A stretch of 64,000 nt of DNA from Bacteroidota bacterium (GCA_013285915.1 JABDGS010000003.1:1-64000), one strand, 5' to 3'; shown: positions 30,368 through 40,662, counted from the first letter of the stretch. Notes: generated by a model not told the origin, from the letters alone. Translations and numbers: made by a program.

Positions 30368-30490
30368 TTTATTGTTTCGGGAATGTTTCCGAAACAGCGC
30401 AATGAATTTATATACTATTCCGCACAAGCAAAAATAATAGCAGGCAGCTACTTACTGTAAATTTGTTTCGGCCCTCTAAATTACTGCTGT

Positions 30491-32521
30491 ATGAAAATGC
30501 CTAAATGTTTACAAACTGGCCCGGTTGCCTGCCTTTTTATTTTGCTGTTTTTTAGTGCGCGGGCACATGTTACAAGGATTGAAATTACCAAAGTTGAATC
30601 GCCTTATAACAGCGGCATGGTTTATGGGGCCGCAGGCCAATATGAAAGAATATTTGGTAAAGCCTACGGCGAGGTTGACCCAAACAATGCGCTGGATACT
30701 ATTATACAGGATATTAAACTTGCACCCCGCAATGCCCATGGCATGGTTGAATATGTTACCGAATTTATTTTATTGCGCCCTGTAGATATAAGCAAAAGCA
30801 ACAAACTTTTATTTATAAGCCTGCCAAACCGCGGCAATGTTTTTCCTGCAGATACAGCACTTTTAAAGCGGGGTTATATATATTTATGGGCAGCCTGGCA
30901 GGGAGATATTATTGCCGGGAACAACCGGTTGACAATAAACGTGCCTGTTGCAACTGACAATGGCCGGGAAATAACCGGCAAAATAAGGGTGGAGTACGAA
31001 GTGAACGAACCCACCAAAACGCTTGTATTAAGCAGCGGCTATTTTAATGGTGCAACGCACCATGTATACGAAACAGTAACCACAAACAATACCGGGCTTG
31101 TATTATCAAAACGAGTGCACGAGGCTGATGAAAGAATTGCTATACCTAACAACGACTGGGCTTTTGCGGACTGCACCACCGCTGATTTTCCGGGAATACC
31201 AAATACCACAAAAGTATCAGTGAAGGGTGGCTTTGATCCTAATTATATCTACGAGCTTATATATACCGGTAAAAATCCCCTGGTGATGGGGCTGGGTTTT
31301 GCGGCAATAAGAGATTTAGCTTCTTTCATGCGCCACCAAGTAAAAGATGGTGCGGGCAACCCTAATCCCCTTACAACAACTACAGATAAATCTGTACCCG
31401 TGAAAGCTGCCATTATGCAGGGTATTTCGCAATGCGGCAATTTTACCCGCACATTTTTACAGCTTGGTTTTAATGAAGATGAAAACCACAGGATTGTTTT
31501 TGAAGGGGTGAACGATCATATTGGCACCCGCCGTATATCACTAAATATCCGTTTCGGCAGGCCTGGTGGTGGCGGCATACAACGGGAAGATCACCTGTTT
31601 CCCAGCAACGAGCCGCCCTTTACATGGGACAATACCTATGAGCCTATATCGGGCATTCATGGCGGTATATTGGAAAAATGCATTAAAACAAGCACAGCGC
31701 CTAAAATAGTACAAACATTCAGTTCCTCTGAATACTGGCAACTGCGCGCATCACTGCGCACCACTAATTCTTACAGTACTAAGGACATTGCAATTCCATC
31801 CAATGTGCGGGTATATCTTTTTAACAGCACGCAACATGGCCCGGTTGAAATGGCTGACAAGGTTAGCGGGTTTACAACAAACGGCAATTCCTACACACCT
31901 TACCTGCGGGCATTGATTATTGCACTGGAGCATTGGGTTATGGATGGCAAACAGCCACCTGCCAGTATTTATCCTACGATAGCTAAAGGCACGCTGGTAA
32001 AGCACGACAAAACTTCAATGGGCTGGCAAGGTATACCGGGTGTGCTATTTAACGGCAACGCTAATGATGGACCCCTGATTGATTTTGGGCCGGCATATAA
32101 TACAAAAATGGTTACCGGTATTTTACAAGAGCCACCAACGGTTATAAAGGATAAATACTACCGTGTACTTGTGCCAAAAGTTGACGCAGACGGCAATGAA
32201 ATTGGCGGCATACGCAGTGCTACTTTACAGGCGCCTTTAGGTACATATACAGGTTGGTCGTTACGGAAAGAGGGCTATGGCCAGGGTGACCTTAACGGGC
32301 TTAACGGTATGTTCATACCTTTTAAAACTACAAAAGCAGAACGAATAGCAACCAACGATCCAAGGTTATCACTTGAAGAAAGATATCAAACACATGGGGG
32401 TTATGTAGCTGCGGTAACCAAAGCCGCAAATAGTCTTGTAACACAAGGTTTGCTATCGCCTGAAGATGCAGCTAATATTATTGCTGCAGCAGAAAAAAGC
32501 ACCGTTTTACAATCAAAATAA
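30491..32521 (+). CDS. Secreted alpha/beta hydrolase domain-containing protein
   Basis: Signal peptide; GMVYGAAGQYERIFGKAYGEVDP...VKAAIMQGISQCGNFTRTFLQLGFNEDE. Confidence 0.75.
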   Translation: MKMPKCLQTGPVACLFILLFFSARAHVTRIEITKVESPYNSGMVYGAAGQYERIFGKAYGEVDPNNALDTIIQDIKLAPRNAHGMVEYVTEFILLRPVDISKSNKLLFISLPNRGNVFPADTALLKRGYIYLWAAWQGDIIAGNNRLTINVPVATDNGREITGKIRVEYEVNEPTKTLVLSSGYFNGATHHVYETVTTNNTGLVLSKRVHEADERIAIPNNDWAFADCTTADFPGIPNTTKVSVKGGFDPNYIYELIYTGKNPLVMGLGFAAIRDLASFMRHQVKDGAGNPNPLTTTTDKSVPVKAAIMQGISQCGNFTRTFLQLGFNEDENHRIVFEGVNDHIGTRRISLNIRFGRPGGGGIQREDHLFPSNEPPFTWDNTYEPISGIHGGILEKCIKTSTAPKIVQTFSSSEYWQLRASLRTTNSYSTKDIAIPSNVRVYLFNSTQHGPVEMADKVSGFTTNGNSYTPYLRALIIALEHWVMDGKQPPASIYPTIAKGTLVKHDKTSMGWQGIPGVLFNGNANDGPLIDFGPAYNTKMVTGILQEPPTVIKDKYYRVLVPKVDADGNEIGGIRSATLQAPLGTYTGWSLRKEGYGQGDLNGLNGMFIPFKTTKAERIATNDPRLSLEERYQTHGGYVAAVTKAANSLVTQGLLSPEDAANIIAAAEKSTVLQSK

Positions 32522-32528
32522 ACAATGC

Positions 32529-33404
32529 ATGAAAATCTTACGCTTATTAATTGCAATCACCAGTGTTTTACAAGGGCTGCTTTGCAATGCCGCTAGTACA
32601 GATACAATCTCTATACGCAGTGAACCCATGGCCAAAACCTATAAGGCGGCTATTGTACTGCCCGATAGCTACACAAAAAATAACAACAATTACCCCGTGC
32701 TGTATTTATTGCATGGCGGCTATGGCCATTTTGATGACTGGCTGAGAAAGACACCAGATAATATGCTTGTGAAGAACCTGGCAGACCAATACAACATCAT
32801 TATAGTAATGCCTGAAGGAGAAGTATTCAGTTATTATTGGGATAGCCCTGTTGATGCAGCCAGCCAGTTTGAAAGCTATATAACGCAGGATGTTGTTATG
32901 GCTATTGACGCAAAGTACCGCACGGTGCGCAGTAACAAAGGCAGGGCTATCACCGGCCTGTCAATGGGTGGCTATGGGGCATTGTATTTAGCGGCGCGGC
33001 ACCCTGATATATATGGTGCAGCAGGCAGCATGAGCGGCGCGATGAACCCCGACATGGAAGGCTGGAAAACAGATGCAACCAGGGCGGCAGGCATTAAAAA
33101 GGAGTTTGAAAAAAAGCTTGGCCCAATGGAGCAAAACGCGGCGCTGTTTGCCGCAAAGAGTGTGCTTAACATGGCTGATACATTAAAGGCCAATGGCACA
33201 AAAATTATTTTTGATTGCGGCGTAGATGACTTTTTAATTGAGCCTAACCGTGAGCTGCATAAAAGGCTGATGGCCAATAAAACTCCCCACGATTATTCTG
33301 AGAGGCCTGGTACACATGCCTGGGAGTATTGGCAAAACTCGTTGCCTTATCATTTACTGTTTTTCTCAAAAGTATTAAAGGCCAATGGTGTGGCTGTTTT
33401 ATAA
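32529..33404 (+). CDS. Secreted esterase (esterase D/XynZ-like alpha/beta hydrolase)
   Basis: YPVLYLLHGGYGHFDDW, AITGLSMGGYGALYLAARHPD, HAWEYWQNSLPYHL; start likely at ATG 32529. Confidence 0.88.
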   Translation: MKILRLLIAITSVLQGLLCNAASTDTISIRSEPMAKTYKAAIVLPDSYTKNNNNYPVLYLLHGGYGHFDDWLRKTPDNMLVKNLADQYNIIIVMPEGEVFSYYWDSPVDAASQFESYITQDVVMAIDAKYRTVRSNKGRAITGLSMGGYGALYLAARHPDIYGAAGSMSGAMNPDMEGWKTDATRAAGIKKEFEKKLGPMEQNAALFAAKSVLNMADTLKANGTKIIFDCGVDDFLIEPNRELHKRLMANKTPHDYSERPGTHAWEYWQNSLPYHLLFFSKVLKANGVAVL

Positions 33405-33440
33405 ATACCTGCATAACGCATCATAAAAAACAGTTCATCC

Positions 33441-34736
33441 ATGCTTACATTTTTGGGCTTTGCAACCATCATTGTTTTTTTACTGCTTATATTAACAAAG
33501 CGACTATCGGTGCTGCTCTCTCTAATAATCGTCCCTATTGTATTTGCACTTATTGGAGGCTTTGGCGTGAAGGAGTTAGGAGACATGATGATAGCCGGTG
33601 TAAAGCAGGTAGCACCTACCGGCATTATGCTGATATTTGCCGTGCTGTATTTTGCGGTTATGATTGATACGGGATTATTCGATCCTGTAATTGCGGGTAT
33701 TATACGAATAGTAAAGGGCGACCCTTTAAAAATAACCATAGCAACGGCGGTATTAACTATGATAGTGCACCTTGATGGAGACGGCACCGCTACGTTTATG
33801 ATAACCATTTCAGCATTGCTGCCGGTGTACAAAAAAATGGGCATGAACAGGCTAATACTGCCATGCATTGTTGCGTTGAGTGCTGGTGTAATGCACCTGG
33901 TGCCGTGGAGTGGTACGATGGCCCGCGCCATGAATGTAATGCATACAGATGCGAAAGGTTTATTAGTGCCCATGCTGCCATCTATGATTGGGGGCATAGT
34001 ATGGGTATTGGCAGTTGCATTTTGGCTGGGTAAAAAGGAGCGTAAACGGATTGGCATTATTACGCTTGATTATAATTATCAACAGGAACTTTCTGACAAA
34101 CAAAAAAACATACGCCGTCCGAAGCTTTTTTTGCTAAACGTTATTTTTACTGTAGTCCTTGTTGCATCCCTTATAATGGCTTTGCTGCCGCCTGCGGTAC
34201 TTTTTATCACGGGTTTTTCAATAGCGTTATTAATAAATTATCCAACGCAAAGCGAACAAAAGAAGAGGCTTGCGGAGCATGCCGCTAATGCCTTCTCTGT
34301 TTCCGTTATCATTTTTGCAGCGGGCATTTTTTCGGGCATATTGGCCGGCACTAAAATGATTGATGCCATGGCTTCGGCGTTTGTGTCACTTATACCACAA
34401 CAGCATGCGGGTTATTTGCCCGTTGGGGTTGCTGTTACGAGCACGCCTTTAAGCCTTGTGTTTACACCTGATGCATATTATTTTGGTGTGCTGCCTGTAT
34501 TAAAAACAGCGGCAACGCATTATGGTTTGCAGGCTATTGAGGTGGGCCGCGCAGCCATTACCGGGCAAATGACGGTGGGTTTTCCCATAAGCCCGTTAAC
34601 TGCATCTACTTTTGTCCTTATCGGGCTATCGGAAGTTGAATTGGCAGACCATCAGAAGTTTACCTTTAAGTGGGCATTTGGCACTACAATAGTTATGACG
34701 GTTATCGCGGTTTTAACGGGAGCTATTCATATATGA
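33441..34736 (+). CDS. CitMHS family (citrate-Mg2+:H+/Ca2+-type) transporter
   Basis: Polytopic; HLDGDGTATFMITISALLPVYKKMGMNRL; ALSAGVMHLVPWSGTMARAMNVM. Confidence 0.85.
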   Translation: MLTFLGFATIIVFLLLILTKRLSVLLSLIIVPIVFALIGGFGVKELGDMMIAGVKQVAPTGIMLIFAVLYFAVMIDTGLFDPVIAGIIRIVKGDPLKITIATAVLTMIVHLDGDGTATFMITISALLPVYKKMGMNRLILPCIVALSAGVMHLVPWSGTMARAMNVMHTDAKGLLVPMLPSMIGGIVWVLAVAFWLGKKERKRIGIITLDYNYQQELSDKQKNIRRPKLFLLNVIFTVVLVASLIMALLPPAVLFITGFSIALLINYPTQSEQKKRLAEHAANAFSVSVIIFAAGIFSGILAGTKMIDAMASAFVSLIPQQHAGYLPVGVAVTSTPLSLVFTPDAYYFGVLPVLKTAATHYGLQAIEVGRAAITGQMTVGFPISPLTASTFVLIGLSEVELADHQKFTFKWAFGTTIVMTVIAVLTGAIHI

Positions 34737-36055
34737 AAAATAAAATACGCATAGGTTGCGGCGCTGGTTTTTCAGGCGACAGGTTAGAGCCTGCACTTGT
34801 TCTTGTTGAGAAAGGTGGGCTTGATTATTTGGTGCTCGAATGCCTTGCCGAACGTACCATAGCACTCGCGCAAAAAAGAAAACTACAGGATGCAAACAAA
34901 GGTTATGATCCGTTACTTGAACGAAGGATAAAACTATTGCTGCCATTATTAATAAAAAACAATGTTCGCTTAATAACCAACATGGGTGCAGCTAACCCGC
35001 TTGCAGCGGCTAAGGCCATCATTAGCATTGCGCATTCACTAAACATAAGTGTAACCGTAGCAGCAGTTACAGGTGATGAGGTTTTGGATAAGATTGATAT
35101 AAATGCGGCGGCACTGGAAACGAATACTCCCATTGCAGGTTTTGGCAATATCATTTCAGCAAACGCATATTTGGGTATTGATGCCATTATACCAGCCTTA
35201 CAAACAAATGCTAATATCATCATAACCGGCAGGGTTGCCGACCCATCGTTATTCCTCGCTCCAATGGTATTTGAATTTGGGTGGAACAAGAATGATTTTG
35301 ATATTTTAGGGAAGGGCACTGTAACAGGTCACTTGCTTGAATGTGCGGGGCAAATCACCGGTGGTTACTTCGCAGACCCGGGAAAAAAGGACGTACCCAA
35401 TATGGCAAGCCTCGGCCACCCTTTTGCCGATGTGCATGCAGACGGCACAGCACATATCGGCAAAGTTGACGGCACAGGCGGCACCATCAATTTACAAACA
35501 GCGAAGGAACAATTGCTGTATGAAGTTGTAAACCCTTATGAATATTACACCCCTGATGTTGTGGCCGATTTTACTACGGTACATTTAAAACAGTATGGCG
35601 AAAATATAGTAAGCATAACCGGCGGTGGCGGACAGCAAAAACCGGCGACGTATAAAGTAAGCGTAGGTTATCAATCGCATCATCTTGGTGAAGGTGAGAT
35701 TTCGTATGCTGGAAGTAATGCACTGGCGCGCGCGCAATTAGCCGGAGGGATTATTTGTGAAAGGCTGCAAGGGCAAGTGGATGATGTAAAGATTGATTAC
35801 ATGGGTTGCACGTCTGTACACCAAACAAGTTTCAATAATGATGCAAAGCCCTATGAGGTTCGCCTGCGTGTGGCCGCAAAAGCAACTACACCTGAATTTG
35901 CAGCACTTGTTGGTGAAGAAGTTGAAGCGCTTTATACCAATGGCCCGGCAGGTGGCGGGGGAGTAAGAAAATATGTAACAGAAGTAATTGGCATTGTTTC
36001 AACATTGATTGACCGCAAACTAGTTTCACCATCAGTTACAGTAATTCATAGCTAA
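34733..36055 (+). CDS. AtuA-like (DUF1446) acyclic terpene utilisation family protein
   Basis: IRIGCGAGFSGDRLEPALVLVEKGGLDYLVLECLAERTIALAQ; RVADPSLFLAPMVFEFGW; ATGA overlap with the transporter stop. Confidence 0.88.
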   Translation: MKNKIRIGCGAGFSGDRLEPALVLVEKGGLDYLVLECLAERTIALAQKRKLQDANKGYDPLLERRIKLLLPLLIKNNVRLITNMGAANPLAAAKAIISIAHSLNISVTVAAVTGDEVLDKIDINAAALETNTPIAGFGNIISANAYLGIDAIIPALQTNANIIITGRVADPSLFLAPMVFEFGWNKNDFDILGKGTVTGHLLECAGQITGGYFADPGKKDVPNMASLGHPFADVHADGTAHIGKVDGTGGTINLQTAKEQLLYEVVNPYEYYTPDVVADFTTVHLKQYGENIVSITGGGGQQKPATYKVSVGYQSHHLGEGEISYAGSNALARAQLAGGIICERLQGQVDDVKIDYMGCTSVHQTSFNNDAKPYEVRLRVAAKATTPEFAALVGEEVEALYTNGPAGGGGVRKYVTEVIGIVSTLIDRKLVSPSVTVIHS

Positions 36056-36056
36056 T

Positions 36057-36356
36057 ATGAAACTCTACGATATAGCACACAGCCGCGCAGGGGATAAAGG
36101 CGATACGCTTACACTATCCCTTATTCCTTACAAAGAAGAGGACTATAGTTTGTTATGCAATGCCGTAACTGCTGATAAGGTTAAAACACATCTATCGCAA
36201 ATTGTAAAAGGAGAAATAATACGTTATGAGCTGCCAAATATTTCTTCACTGTTATTTGTTTGTAAGCAGGCATTAGGCGGAGGCGTAACAACCTCGTTAA
36301 GATTGGATGCACACGGCAAAACACTTAGCTATGCTTTGCTTGAAATGGAGATGTAA
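36057..36356 (+). CDS. AtuA C-terminal-type small protein
   Basis: YDIAHSRAGDKGDTLTLSLIPY...LRLDAHGKTLSYALLEMEM; 1 bp after the AtuA stop. Confidence 0.8.
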   Translation: MKLYDIAHSRAGDKGDTLTLSLIPYKEEDYSLLCNAVTADKVKTHLSQIVKGEIIRYELPNISSLLFVCKQALGGGVTTSLRLDAHGKTLSYALLEMEM

Positions 36357-36548
36357 ACAATATTCTGTGCTTTTTTGCGCGAAGCACTTTTATACAACCG
36401 TTTCGCTTCCTCGTTTTTGAACACAGGCTGCCATTGACCTTTGGACGAAGTTTTACAGAGTTTTTTAAATTGATAAATGTACATGTAGTTTTAGTGCAGG
36501 AAGATTTGAGAACCCGGAGTGAGCGCCTTTCAGTACTTGCCAAAATAA

Positions 36549-36581
36549 AAAGGGAACAAAGCCCAAAGCCCTGTTCCCTTT
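36549..36581 (-). terminator. Hairpin terminator between convergent transcription units
   Basis: aaagggaaca ... tgttcccttt 10-bp stem, 13-nt loop. Confidence 0.65.
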
Positions 36582-36600
36582 ATCTATAATAAGAATTATT

Positions 36601-36777
36601 CTATTTTGCTTTTACATCAGCATCAATAATATCCATTGCTTTGGCGAAATGGGTGCAAACACCCGGCAATGCAAGCCAAAAATACTGGCGGTAATCAGAA
36701 ATTAACAGCATTACCATTATAATTGTCCAAATAACAAACCAAAACCAATATTTGCCGAGAGATTTTTTAGGTTCCAT
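36601..36777 (-). CDS. Small single-TM protein, 58 aa (absent from the supplied ORF track)
   Basis: Read on the minus strand: MEPKKSLGKYWFWFVIWTIIMVMLLISDYRQYFWLALPGVCTHFAKAMDIIDADVKAK-stop. Confidence 0.55.
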   Translation of the reverse strand: MEPKKSLGKYWFWFVIWTIIMVMLLISDYRQYFWLALPGVCTHFAKAMDIIDADVKAK

Positions 36778-36829
36778 CTAACTATATTTTGCGCAAAAAT
36801 AAGGCTTGCCTTAATACAAAGGAAGTAAT

Positions 36830-37201
36830 TTATTTATCAACAAACAGCATTTTTGCTGCTATTGCCACCAGTATAACCGCGAAAACCCGTTTGAGGGCCG
36901 TTTGTGAAATATTGAGCGCTATTTTGCTGCCAAGCCACCCGCCGACAATAAATGCCGCCGACATAATAAGCACCACCCTAACGTCTATATACCCCTTTTT
37001 ATAATAATTCATCACTGCCAACACACCAACCGGCAGCAACAACAACCCAAGGGATGTGCCCTGTGCCTGTTGTTGCGAATAGCCCAAAATTAGTATAAGC
37101 GCCGGAACAATAATAATTCCACCGCCTACACCTATAAGACCACTTAGCACACCTGAAATAAGACCTACCAACAGCAATATGAGTACTGTGTTAAGTGCCA
37201 T
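36830..37201 (-). CDS. TauE/SafE family sulfite exporter-like (half-length)
   Basis: GLISGVLSGLIGVGGGIIIVPALILILGYSQQQAQGTSLGLLLLPVG. Confidence 0.88.
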   Translation of the reverse strand: MALNTVLILLLVGLISGVLSGLIGVGGGIIIVPALILILGYSQQQAQGTSLGLLLLPVGVLAVMNYYKKGYIDVRVVLIMSAAFIVGGWLGSKIALNISQTALKRVFAVILVAIAAKMLFVDK

Positions 37202-37204
37202 ACC

Positions 37205-37750
37205 CTATTTTTTAAATGTTTCGGTATACAGCTTTATTGCCTCCTCAACAATATGCAAAGCCATACTTTTATCGCCAAATTCTTCCACCTGCACACTTTT
37301 ATTTTCCAGCCTTTTATATTCTTCAAAAAAATGACGAAGCTCACTAAAAAAGTGTTTGGGCAGCTCTTCGATATTATTGATATAGTTAATTGAAGGGTCG
37401 TGGTTAGCTACGGCAATTATTTTATCGTCCGCATCGCCGCCATCAATCATCTGCATTACACCTATTATTTTAGCTTCAACAAGGCAAAGTGGTTGTATGC
37501 TAAGGCTTGAGATTACCAGTATATCCAGGGGATCTTTATCATCCCCATAAGTTTGGGGTATAAAACCATAGTTGGTTGGATAGTAGAATGAAGAGTAAAT
37601 TACCCTGTCAAGCTTTAGCAGCCCGGTGGGCTTGTCAATTTCGTACTTGGCACGCGACCCCTGCGGAATTTCAATAACCGCATTTACAACTCTTGGTGCC
37701 TTATCTCCGTAATGTGCGCCATGCCATGGATGTAAAACTGTTGTAGTCAT
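37205..37750 (-). CDS. ppa: Inorganic pyrophosphatase
   Basis: [25 protein letters not shown]...[19 protein letters not shown]. Confidence 0.95.
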   Translation of the reverse strand: MTTTVLHPWHGAHYGDKAPRVVNAVIEIPQGSRAKYEIDKPTGLLKLDRVIYSSFYYPTNYGFIPQTYGDDKDPLDILVISSLSIQPLCLVEAKIIGVMQMIDGGDADDKIIAVANHDPSINYINNIEELPKHFFSELRHFFEEYKRLENKSVQVEEFGDKSMALHIVEEAIKLYTETFKK

Positions 37751-37756
37751 AAGATA

Positions 37757-38128
37757 TTATTTTAAATGTGTAGTTAGCCAAAAACCTGAAAAAACCGCCG
37801 CAATACCTGCCACCAAACTTAACCCTATATACAGGGCAAAGGTAGCGTAACGCTGCTGTTGCAGCAATTGAAAGCTTTCAACAGAAAAAGTTGAAAATGT
37901 TGTAAACCCTCCGCAAACACCGGTTGTAAGAAATACCCGCCAGTTTTGATCGAACACCTGGTTTTTTAACGAAATACCCAGCACCGCGGCTATTATAAAA
38001 CTGCCCGCAAAATTTACAATAAACGTTGATAAAGGAAATGACGGGTGTTTTATAAGCACGGCTGCAAGATATCTTAGTACAGAACCAACCATGCCGCCAA
38101 GCCCTACCAAAATAAAATTCCTAAGCAT
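37757..38128 (-). CDS. crcB: Fluoride exporter CrcB/Fluc
   Basis: GGMVGSVLRYLAAVL...TTGVCGGFTTFSTFSVE. Confidence 0.94.
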   Translation of the reverse strand: MLRNFILVGLGGMVGSVLRYLAAVLIKHPSFPLSTFIVNFAGSFIIAAVLGISLKNQVFDQNWRVFLTTGVCGGFTTFSTFSVESFQLLQQQRYATFALYIGLSLVAGIAAVFSGFWLTTHLK

Positions 38129-38131
38129 TTA

Positions 38132-38536
38132 CTATAAGTTTCCGTTGAATGTGTATTTAAAATCAACCTTCCAGCCCCCACTTTGCAATACCACCTTTAC
38201 TTTTCGAGCAATTTTATCGAAAGAGTTCATATAATTTATAACGTGTACAGAATCGCTTACCGCTGCATCCTCGTTAACAATGATCGAGGCCCCATAATAA
38301 TTTTGCTTTTGCTCCTGTGTTTTCTGCTGATAGATTGCCTTTATTTGCTGCAGGTCTTTATTATTTTCACCGTCATCAAGCATATAAAAAGACGCCCTTT
38401 TAAAATCGCCTTTCAGGCAGCCATCAATAAATTCACGGCCTGCATCAAAAGCATTATCTGCCCTGGGGTAATCATTATTGCCGCCACTACATGCAAAAAA
38501 AGCCAATGCCAGTATAAGTAGATAAACAGCCTTCAT
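38132..38536 (-). CDS. DUF4878-like lipoprotein
   Basis: Lipobox LAFFACSGG; NTF2-like ending GGWKVDFKYTFNG. Confidence 0.6.
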   Translation of the reverse strand: MKAVYLLILALAFFACSGGNNDYPRADNAFDAGREFIDGCLKGDFKRASFYMLDDGENNKDLQQIKAIYQQKTQEQKQNYYGASIIVNEDAAVSDSVHVINYMNSFDKIARKVKVVLQSGGWKVDFKYTFNGNL

Positions 38537-38617
38537 TTATAACGGGAATACCAATCAAATATAAACTAACTGTGTAAAAATATAAAAATAAACCACGCCC
38601 CTATTGACCAGTTTTGT

Positions 38618-39076
38618 TCAAGGCAGGGAATCAACGTTTATTTTGATTGAATCAATCGCCTTATTTACTTCTTTATCTATATCTATCCCTTCTTTTTTTA
38701 TCAGGTCCTTAACCATTTCCATCAGCGAGTTTAAATTAAACTTCACCTTCCATTCACTATGCTCACTTTTAAGATGAAAATAAACCGGGGTGCTGGAAGA
38801 AAATCTCACTTCCACTTTTGCATCATTGCCGGTTGTTTCAGCATTCATTATTTCGAATGTTTTACCATTGTACACATTATCTGATGGCCTGCCGTTCTTA
38901 TTTAACATGTCAAGAAAAGACTGGCTGTCGTCGGTAGCATATTTTTTAGCTTCTTCATAGTTACTGTTCTGCATAGCGGTAAGAAACTTTGAGAGCGAGT
39001 CTTTAGGTGAGCCGGAGATACCATTACAACTAAACGCAGCAAACAACAGGCAGGCAAACAAGAGCGATATTTTCAT
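38618..39076 (-). CDS. DUF4878-like lipoprotein
   Basis: Lipobox; SPKDSLSKFLTAMQNSNYEEAKKYATDDSQSFLDML...SEWKVKFN. Confidence 0.65.
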   Translation of the reverse strand: MKISLLFACLLFAAFSCNGISGSPKDSLSKFLTAMQNSNYEEAKKYATDDSQSFLDMLNKNGRPSDNVYNGKTFEIMNAETTGNDAKVEVRFSSSTPVYFHLKSEHSEWKVKFNLNSLMEMVKDLIKKEGIDIDKEVNKAIDSIKINVDSLP

Positions 39077-39150
39077 TTAGCTTATTTAGGCAAAGATATT
39101 CCTTATGTATAAAGAATGTGCATCAACATCAGTCGCTTACCTGCAATAAA

Positions 39151-39174
39151 AAAAGCAGCCACGAGACTGCTTTT
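39151..39174 (-). terminator. Hairpin terminator downstream of phoH
   Basis: aaaagcag-ccacgaga-ctgctttt 8-bp stem; minus-strand T run. Confidence 0.65.
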
Positions 39175-39198
39175 ACCATAATTACAGGTTTTTCTATA

Positions 39199-40191
39199 TT
39201 ATGCTTTTTTTACCAGGTAATTTGATGTTGGGTTTTCGTTGTGGTGCTCCTTTTCGTACGCACGAATGATTGCTTTTACAAGCCTGTGCCTTACTACATC
39301 CTCTTCATCCAGTTCAATATGCGCTATACCATCAATATTTGCCAGAATGCGCGTAGCTTTCTCCAAGCCACTGCGTTGATTTTTTGGCAGGTCAACCTGT
39401 GTCGGGTCGCCTGTAATTATTGCTTTAGCATTGGCGCCAATACGTGTTAAAAACATTTTCAGCTGCAGGTCGTTGGCATTTTGCGCTTCATCCAAAATAA
39501 TAAAGGCATTATCCAGTGTTCGTCCACGCATGTATGCCAGCGGCGCAATTTCAATGGTGCGTGTGCTCATATAGTAGCCCAGCTTATCGGCAGGTATCAT
39601 ATCATCCAGCGCATCATACAAAGGCCGCAGGTAGGGATCAATCTTTTCTTTCAGGTCACCTGGCAAAAAGCCAAGACTTTCACCGGCTTCAACTGCAGGG
39701 CGGGTAAGAATTATTTTTTTAACCTGTTTATTTTTAAGCGCCCTAACCGCAAGTGCTACAGCCGTGTAGGTTTTACCTGTACCGGCCGGACCAACAGCAA
39801 ATACTATATCATTACGCTCAACAGCCTGCACCATTCTTTTTTGATTGGCCGTTCTTGCGCGTACTGTTTTGCCATTTGGGCCAAATACCAATATATCGTT
39901 AGGGTTGCGGTCAACAAAGTTATCTATTGTTTCTGCATCATCCCCGCCTAATATTTGCTCAAAATAATTTTCACTCAAATCACCGTTCCGTTCAAGATAT
40001 TGTATTACAAGTTCAATTTTTTCTTTGGCTGATTCAATTTGCTCCGGTGCGCCGCTAAGTTTTATTTGTGTGCCTCTTGAAAGTATTTTTAACAGCGGAA
40101 ATTTTCTTTTTAACAGGTCAAGCTTTTTGTTGTTAACACCGAAGAATTCGATTGGATTGATGGTGTCAAGGTTAATGATAGTTTCTGTCAA
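39199..40191 (-). CDS. PhoH family protein
   Basis: [67 protein letters not shown]. Confidence 0.95.
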   Translation of the reverse strand: MTETIINLDTINPIEFFGVNNKKLDLLKRKFPLLKILSRGTQIKLSGAPEQIESAKEKIELVIQYLERNGDLSENYFEQILGGDDAETIDNFVDRNPNDILVFGPNGKTVRARTANQKRMVQAVERNDIVFAVGPAGTGKTYTAVALAVRALKNKQVKKIILTRPAVEAGESLGFLPGDLKEKIDPYLRPLYDALDDMIPADKLGYYMSTRTIEIAPLAYMRGRTLDNAFIILDEAQNANDLQLKMFLTRIGANAKAIITGDPTQVDLPKNQRSGLEKATRILANIDGIAHIELDEEDVVRHRLVKAIIRAYEKEHHNENPTSNYLVKKA

Positions 40192-40325
40192 TGCTCTTCA
40201 ATTTAGTAAGTAAATTAATGTTGTTATCTGTGCAATTAATTAACAGCAATTTACTGCTTTATGTTGGAAACGCGGTGTTAATTGTTATACACAAATGTGG
40301 ATAGTTTGTTGAGGGTTAGTTTGAA

Positions 40326-40353
40326 GTTTGAGTGTTTGAAAATTTGATTGTTC
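40326..40353. repeat. Partial direct copy of the GTTTGANN octamer-period repeat
   Basis: gtttgagtgtttgaaaatttgattgttc. Confidence 0.7.
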
Positions 40354-40385
40354 AATGGTTCTCAAGTTCCAAAAATTTGTGAAGC

Positions 40386-40655
40386 AGGTTTGAGTGTTTG
40401 AATGTTTGATAGTTTGATTGTTCACGAGCTCTGCTATTCGCACATTAATTTCGTGCCTGAATTTATTCAAAGATTATTACCCCGTCATTATTACACGGGA
40501 TTCAGCGCCGCGGGAAAAGTCTGTTTATAATTTAAATTTAAATGCACGATATATTTTTAGTATGCCTGGCTGCTTCACATTATAAAGTAAGTTTACTCTA
40601 AGGTTGAGTAAATCTGCGAACAATCAAACTATCAAACACTCAAACATTCAAACCT
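40386..40655. repeat. Inverted-repeat cassette: 38-bp arms (36/38 identical) around 194 bp of non-coding DNA
   Basis: Left arm 40386-40423 aggtttgagtgtttgaatgtttgatagtttgattgttc; right arm 40618-40655 gaacaatcaaactatcaaacactcaaacattcaaacct. Confidence 0.8.
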
Positions 40656-40662
40656 AAAAAAC

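Noticed and set aside
33350-34057. 235-aa minus-strand ORF antisense to the CitMHS transporter gene
   Set aside because: Fully overlaps a well-supported gene; low-complexity Ile/Pro/Asn-rich composition typical of antisense translation.
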